From an uncultured Eubacterium sp. (GTDB lineage Bacteria > Bacillota > Clostridia > Eubacteriales > Eubacteriaceae), in the NCBI GenBank assembly GCA_902784045.1, contig CACZTE010000078.1:1-9856 (forward strand): a DNA stretch of 9,856 bases. The letters run 5' to 3'. The notes under the pieces were generated by a model that had not been told where the DNA came from, did no database searches, and saw only the letters and a program-made list of their open reading frames with translations. Of the stretch, positions 5,958 through 9,856 are shown piece after piece; the stretch's first letter is position 1; each line of letters starts with the position of its first letter. The position numbers and the translations under genes are program-made.

Positions 5958-6575
5958 TTGTACGAATATATAAAAGGAAAATATGAAGGAGCCGCCGATA
6001 ACGGCGTCATCATCGAACTCGCCGGGATGGGCTATCTTGTTGGTGTATCCCAGACTACAATGGCCGATATGCCCAAACTTCACGAAAGCGTCATGCTTTA
6101 TCTGCATCCTGTTTTTGCCGAAAACAATGTGGGGCTATACGGATTTTCAAATGAAAAAGAACGCGAGCTGTTTCGGACGCTTATCGGCGTGAGCGGTGTC
6201 GGTCCCAAAGCAGCAATGGGCATTTTATCCGCTTTTTCGCCCGGAAAACTCATCGGGCATATCATGCGAAAAGACGCCAAAGCAATCGCCACAGCCAAAG
6301 GTATCGGACCGAAAACCGCCGAGCGCATTGTTTTGGAATTAAAAAATCATTATAAGAATTATGATTCGGACGATTTGGAAGATGTCAACTTTGATGTCGG
6401 CGCGACCGAAAAAATGCGAAATGCCGACAATATATACAACGAAGCAGTAACCGGTCTTTTGGGACTTGGTTATTCCTATCAGGAAGCATCGCGATTGGTC
6501 GATCAGGTGATTGGGCCGGATATGACGATCTCGGATGTGTTGCAAAGCGCCTTAAGCGCCGCGTCCAAACAATAA
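5958..6575 (+). CDS. ruvA: RuvA, Holliday junction-binding subunit of the branch migration complex
   Basis: RuvA tetramers bind four-way DNA junctions and load the RuvB motor. The 205-residue protein is the usual length. The N-terminal OB-fold domain occupies about residues 1-62. Two helix-hairpin-helix motifs follow, GVSGVGPKAA (77-86) and AKGIGPKTA (113-121). A flexible acidic linker (about 133-152) leads to the C-terminal RuvB-contacting domain ending in the typical SDVLQSAL. The start is TTG 5958, fixed by GGAGAG (5945-5950) and by the conserved N terminus (MYEYIKG). It lies 63 bases after the membrane-protein gene. A TTGACA at 5891-5896 overlaps that gene's stop but lacks a good -10. RuvC is not encoded here, as is usual in the Bacillota, where another resolvase is used. 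Confidence 0.97.
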   Translation: MYEYIKGKYEGAADNGVIIELAGMGYLVGVSQTTMADMPKLHESVMLYLHPVFAENNVGLYGFSNEKERELFRTLIGVSGVGPKAAMGILSAFSPGKLIGHIMRKDAKAIATAKGIGPKTAERIVLELKNHYKNYDSDDLEDVNFDVGATEKMRNADNIYNEAVTGLLGLGYSYQEASRLVDQVIGPDMTISDVLQSALSAASKQ

Positions 6576-6613
6576 TAGGTTTGTTGTTAATTAGTCGTTA
6601 AGAGGAAAAAATT

Positions 6614-7660
6614 TTGAAAGACAGAATTATTACCACCGAGTTTACCGAACAGGACATCTCGACGGAGCCGACCCTTCGCCCGAAGTCTCTAGACGCGTAT
6701 ATCGGTCAAAATAAAGTAAAAAAACAAATGCGCATCTTTATCGAAGCGGCAAAGAACCGCGGCGAGCCACTTGATCACGTTTTGCTTTATGGGCCTCCGG
6801 GACTGGGCAAAACGACTCTTGCCGGCATTATTGCCGAAGAGATGGGCACCGGTTTTCGGGTAACTTCCGGTCCCGCTATTGAAAAGCCCGGCGATTTGGC
6901 CGCTATTCTAACGACCCTCAAAGCCGGTGATGTGCTTTTTATCGATGAAATTCACCGCATGCAGCGCACGGTAGAAGAGGTGCTTTATCCCGCGATGGAA
7001 GATTTTGCCCTTGATATTATCATTGGAAAAGGGCCGGGAGCCAAAAGCGTCCGCTTGGATTTGCCCAAATTTACGCTGGTCGGCGCCACCACCCGGGCTG
7101 GTTCTCTTTCGGCGCCGCTTAGAGATCGTTTTGGTGTGACCCAGCGCTTGGAACTTTACAACGTCGTCGACCTCGCTGCCATTATTTCGCGTTCGGCGCA
7201 AATTTTAGGCATTGCCATAGATCCCGAAGGCGCAAAGGCATTGGCGGCCCGTTCAAGGGGAACACCGCGGATTGCCAACAGACTTTTGAAGCGTGTCAGA
7301 GATTACGCTCAAATCGAAGGAGCGGGAGTCATCGACGCTAAGACGACAGCCACGGCATTAAAGCTTTTCGAAGTGGATGAAAAAGGCCTCGATGAAACCG
7401 ACAGACGGATGCTGCGTGCCATTATTGAAAAATTCGATGGCGGTCCTGTTGGGCTTGATACCCTGGCAACGTCCATCGGAGAGGAAAGCGCGACCATTGA
7501 AGAAGTTTATGAACCCTATTTAATCCAGTTGGGATACATAGCCCGAACACCCAGAGGACGCGTAATCACTCCCGGAGGAAAAGCTCATTTGGGACTTGAA
7601 AATGCTGCTTCCGATGATGTTAGCCAAATTACCATGCGTTTTTTTGATGAGGAAGAATAA
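6614..7660 (+). CDS. ruvB: RuvB, AAA+ ATPase motor of Holliday junction branch migration
   Basis: RuvB forms hexameric rings that pump DNA through the RuvA-bound junction using ATP. At 348 residues it is normal length. Walker A is GPPGLGKT (60-67), Walker B is LFIDEIH (DEIH 111-114), sensor 1 is GATTR (157-161), and the arginine-finger segment is LRDRFG (169-174). The C-terminal winged-helix DNA-binding domain contains GGPVGLDTLA and GYIARTPRGR. The start is TTG 6614, preceded by GAGGA (6602-6606) at 7 bases, giving MKDRIITTEF; 38 bases separate it from ruvA. The stop codon directly abuts the ATG of queA, indicating one transcript and probable translational coupling. Confidence 0.97.
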   Translation: MKDRIITTEFTEQDISTEPTLRPKSLDAYIGQNKVKKQMRIFIEAAKNRGEPLDHVLLYGPPGLGKTTLAGIIAEEMGTGFRVTSGPAIEKPGDLAAILTTLKAGDVLFIDEIHRMQRTVEEVLYPAMEDFALDIIIGKGPGAKSVRLDLPKFTLVGATTRAGSLSAPLRDRFGVTQRLELYNVVDLAAIISRSAQILGIAIDPEGAKALAARSRGTPRIANRLLKRVRDYAQIEGAGVIDAKTTATALKLFEVDEKGLDETDRRMLRAIIEKFDGGPVGLDTLATSIGEESATIEEVYEPYLIQLGYIARTPRGRVITPGGKAHLGLENAASDDVSQITMRFFDEEE

Positions 7661-8704
7661 ATGAACGGGAAGACATATTTGACAACTGAGGATTTTTATT
7701 ATGAATTGCCCGAGGAGCTCATCGCGCAAAGTCCGGTCGAAAATCGCGATCATTCAAGGCTTATGGCTGTAAACCGAAAAAACGGTGAGATAACAGACAC
7801 CTATTTTCACTGTATTATCGATTATTTAAAGCCCGGCGATCTTTTGGTGATGAATAATACCAAAGTGCTTCCTGCTCGGATTTTCGGTCGAAAAAAGGAA
7901 ACCGGCGGCAGGGTTGAACTGCTGCTTCTCAAAAGATTGGATGACAATCGATGGGAGACGATGGTCAAGCCCGGGAAAAAAGCTAAGCCCGGCGCAGTCA
8001 TCGTGTTTGACCGCGGCCTTGAGGGAAAGATTGAACAAACCATCGATGGCGGACTTCGCGTCATTCGGTTTGATTATGAAGGCGTCTTTGAAGAAATTTT
8101 GGATGCCATCGGCACGATGCCGCTGCCGCCTTACATTCACGAAACGCTCAAAGATCAAAGCCGTTATCAAACAGTCTATGCTGAAGTGGAAGGCAGCGCG
8201 GCGGCGCCGACGGCGGGTCTTCATTTCACGCCGGAACTTCTAAACAAAATCGAAGAAATGGGCGTAAGAACTGCGAAAGTGACATTGGATGTCGGCATCG
8301 GAACCTTTCGTCCGGTAAAGGCTGACCAAATTGCTGATCATCAGATGCATTCGGAGCATTATCGTTTGCCATCTGAGACGGCCTCCGACATTGCAAAAAC
8401 AAAAGCCGAAGGCGGCCGCGTAATTGCCGTAGGCACCACAACAGTCCGAACATTGGAGAGTGTTGCGCAAAAGCATGACGGGAAAATTGTCCCTGATTCG
8501 GGAAATACGAACATTTTCATTTATCCGGGATACGATTGGCAGGTTGTCGACGCGCTGATTACCAATTTTCATTTGCCGAAATCTACATTGTTGATGCTGG
8601 TCTCTTCCTTTTATGACAGGGAGAAGGTGCTTGCGGCTTATCAGCATGCTGTTGCAGAACAATATCGATTTTTTAGTTTCGGCGACGCGATGTTTTTGTA
8701 TTAA
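7661..8704 (+). CDS. queA: QueA, S-adenosylmethionine:tRNA ribosyltransferase-isomerase
   Basis: QueA transfers and rearranges the ribosyl moiety of S-adenosylmethionine onto preQ1 at position 34 of tRNA, making epoxyqueuosine. The 347-residue protein is full length. Family motifs are visible: YELPEELIAQSP near residues 14-25, MNNTKVLPARIFG (64-76), MPLPPYI (153-159), the signature AAPTAGLHFT (181-190), DVGIGTFRPV (210-219), VGTTTVRTLES (257-267) and NFHLPKSTLLMLV (302-314). The ATG starts on the base after the ruvB stop, and its TGAGGA (7648-7653) lies inside ruvB at 7 bases. It acts after Tgt in the queuosine pathway; the final reductase (QueG or QueH) and the preQ1 synthesis genes are not in this window. 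Confidence 0.97.
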   Translation: MNGKTYLTTEDFYYELPEELIAQSPVENRDHSRLMAVNRKNGEITDTYFHCIIDYLKPGDLLVMNNTKVLPARIFGRKKETGGRVELLLLKRLDDNRWETMVKPGKKAKPGAVIVFDRGLEGKIEQTIDGGLRVIRFDYEGVFEEILDAIGTMPLPPYIHETLKDQSRYQTVYAEVEGSAAAPTAGLHFTPELLNKIEEMGVRTAKVTLDVGIGTFRPVKADQIADHQMHSEHYRLPSETASDIAKTKAEGGRVIAVGTTTVRTLESVAQKHDGKIVPDSGNTNIFIYPGYDWQVVDALITNFHLPKSTLLMLVSSFYDREKVLAAYQHAVAEQYRFFSFGDAMFLY

Positions 8705-8728
8705 AATATTCATTTCCCGATGAACAGG

Positions 8729-8737
8729 TGTTATGAT
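8729..8737 (+). promoter_or_regulatory. Candidate extended -10 promoter for tgt
   Basis: TGTTATGAT at 8729-8737 fits an extended -10 (TGn followed by TATGAT, one mismatch from TATAAT). The -35 position at 17-bp spacing (TTCATT, 8709-8714) is poor, which extended -10 promoters tolerate. Transcription would begin near 8744 and give tgt a leader of about 85 nt independent of the ruvAB-queA transcript. Confidence 0.45.
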
Positions 8738-8751
8738 ATCAATATTAACCA

Positions 8752-8805
8752 TTCTCAACCTTTGGGATTGAGAAAAAAACGGCATTGACACTCAATGGGA
8801 TGCCG
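8752..8805 (+). promoter_or_regulatory. Two hairpin-forming repeats in the tgt leader, function unknown
   Basis: TTCTCAA (8752-8758) pairs with TTGAGAA (8768-8774), with CC/GG able to extend the stem, and is followed by a run of seven A (8773-8779). Next come two overlapping inverted repeats: CGGCAT (8780-8785) with ATGCCG (8800-8805), and CATTGA (8783-8788) with TCAATG (8792-8797) around CAC. The last two are largely mutually exclusive. Neither hairpin is followed by a T-run on the plus strand, so they are not intrinsic terminators. The tgt ribosome binding site follows at 8815. A regulatory role is inference; the loop does not match the preQ1-I riboswitch core. Confidence 0.4.
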
Positions 8806-8827
8806 ACACAGACAGAGGAGAAGGCTT

Positions 8828-9856
8828 TTGTTTCGTTACGAACTTATAAAAGAAGAAAAACATACCGGTGCCCGTCTGGGGCGCATCATTACCGATCATG
8901 GTGAAATCGAAACGCCGATTTTTATGCCCGTCGGCACTCAGGCAACTGTAAAATCCATGGATTTTCGCGATCTACATGATTTAAACGCTCAGATTATTCT
9001 GGGCAATACCTATCACTTGTATTTAAGACCCGGTGAGGATATTATCCAAGCGGCCGGGGGACTTCACAAGTTTATGCATTGGGATCGTCCGATATTGACG
9101 GACTCCGGCGGATTTCAGGTGTTTTCTTTGGGAGATCTCAGAAAAATTTCCGAGGAAGGCGTGCAGTTCGCTTCTCATTTGGATGGCTCGCGCCACATGA
9201 TGACGCCGGAAAAAGCCACTCGTTTGCAAAACGTCATCGGCAGCGATATTATGATGTGTTTTGATGAATGCGCGCCGGCTTCCGCTGATTACGAATATAC
9301 AAAAAAATCAATGGAGCTGACAACCCGTTGGGCGGCCAGATGTAAAGCCGCTCACGAAAATCCAGAACATCAAGCGCTTTTCGGCATTGTCCAAGGCGGC
9401 ATGTTTGAGGATTTGCGTGCCAAAAGCGCGCATGATCTTGTCGCGATGGATTTTCCGGGATACAGCATCGGCGGCCTTAGTGTTGGAGAATCCAAAGCAA
9501 CAATGTATCATCTGCTTGATATTACCACGCCGCTTTTACCTAGGGAAAAACCCCGCTATTTGATGGGCGTCGGCAGTGTTGACGCGCTGATTGAGGGTGT
9601 GATCCGAGGCATTGACATGTTTGACTGCGTGCTGCAAACGCGCATTGCCCGAAACGGCACGGCAATGACTTCTCACGGCCGCGTCGTTGTGCGCAACGCG
9701 ACCTACGCGAAAGATTTTTCACCGTTGGATCCGGAATGTGATTGCTATGTTTGTCAAAATCATACCCGCGCTTATTTGCGTCATTTGATAAAATGTAATG
9801 AAATATTGGGCGCTAGATTATTGACATATCACAATTTATATTTTACACTTAACCTA
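8828..9856 (+). CDS. tgt: Tgt, tRNA-guanine transglycosylase (3' end cut by window)
   Basis: Bacterial Tgt exchanges G34 for preQ1 in tRNAs with GUN anticodons, the committed tRNA step of queuosine synthesis. 343 codons are visible of a family usual length of about 370-380, so only the C-terminal end is missing, with no frameshift. The (beta/alpha)8 barrel begins after FMPVGTQATVK. The catalytic bases are seen as D92 in LTDSGGFQVF and the nucleophile D266 in GIDMFDCV. The substrate-binding FGIVQGG and GLSVGE are present, as is the zinc site C304, C306, C309 (CDCYVC) with H335 (TYHN). The start is TTG 8828, preceded by GAGGAG (8815-8820) at 7 bases and giving MFRYELIKE, typical of Clostridia. 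The 123-base gap after queA carries a possible own promoter and leader hairpins. Confidence 0.96.
   Translation, partial: MFRYELIKEEKHTGARLGRIITDHGEIETPIFMPVGTQATVKSMDFRDLHDLNAQIILGNTYHLYLRPGEDIIQAAGGLHKFMHWDRPILTDSGGFQVFSLGDLRKISEEGVQFASHLDGSRHMMTPEKATRLQNVIGSDIMMCFDECAPASADYEYTKKSMELTTRWAARCKAAHENPEHQALFGIVQGGMFEDLRAKSAHDLVAMDFPGYSIGGLSVGESKATMYHLLDITTPLLPREKPRYLMGVGSVDALIEGVIRGIDMFDCVLQTRIARNGTAMTSHGRVVVRNATYAKDFSPLDPECDCYVCQNHTRAYLRHLIKCNEILGARLLTYHNLYFTLNL

Noticed and set aside
8752..8779. preQ1-I riboswitch before tgt.
   Set aside because: The hairpin plus A-rich tail is suggestive, but the loop lacks the conserved CUACnnC-type core and the tail lacks a clear matching segment. Reported only as an unassigned leader structure.
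8785..8790. TTGACA before tgt as a -35 box.
   Set aside because: The region 17 bp downstream is ACAGAC-like and GC-containing, with no -10 box, and it would start inside the ribosome binding site.
8240..8791. A 183-codon minus-strand open frame over the end of queA and the queA-tgt gap.
   Set aside because: It is antisense to well-supported queA, has no recognisable domain, and its composition follows the complementary strand.
635..9856. Search for a defence island, mobile element, CRISPR array or biosynthetic cluster.
   Set aside because: All genes are housekeeping or single envelope genes with intact frames. There are no repeat-spacer units, transposase, integrase, toxin-antitoxin or nuclease signatures.

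Overview
The window looks like ordinary core chromosome from a low-to-moderate-GC Gram-positive of the Bacillota, most likely class Clostridia. The evidence is a T-box leader, a MurT/GatD lipid II amidation pair, near-consensus sigma-A promoters, strong purine-rich ribosome binding sites, frequent TTG starts, and the gene order ruvA-ruvB-queA-tgt without ruvC. The taxon is an inference; no marker here fixes a genus.

Left edge (1-634): a T-box riboswitch and its promoter lie on the minus strand and point out of the window. They should control an aminoacyl-tRNA synthetase or amino-acid gene left of position 1; the best specifier codon is AUU (Ile). An AT-rich stretch of about 350 bases separates this from murT and holds a 9-bp inverted repeat, a candidate forward promoter and a long murT leader, but no gene that I can support.

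Envelope operon (635-3506): murT and gatD encode the two subunits that amidate the D-Glu carboxylate of lipid II to D-isoglutamine. All expected catalytic residues are present. A class I SAM-dependent methyltransferase of unknown substrate follows in the same orientation. No hairpin terminator is visible before the tRNA promoter.

tRNA block (3507-4231): a strong promoter with upstream A-tracts drives tRNA-Val(UAC), tRNA-Asp(GUC), tRNA-Phe(GAA) and tRNA-Gly(GCC), which end at a strong terminator. A second promoter then drives a lone tRNA-Cys(GCA) with its own hairpin terminator.

Right half (4263-9856): a polytopic membrane protein resembling the DUF6020 / GT-C-like glycosyltransferase group is followed by ruvA and ruvB (Holliday junction branch migration), queA, and tgt, which is cut by the window end. 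QueA and Tgt are queuosine enzymes, and the tRNA-Asp(GUC) in this window belongs to the GUN-anticodon class that Tgt modifies. RuvA, RuvB and Tgt all start with TTG. The queA-tgt gap carries an extended -10 promoter and two hairpin-forming repeats, which could be a leader element.

I found no CRISPR array, transposase, phage gene, toxin-antitoxin pair or defence-like cluster, and no convincing undescribed system. The parts most worth a second look are the tgt leader, the DUF6020-like membrane protein, the methyltransferase tied to murT-gatD, and the T-box specifier assignment.
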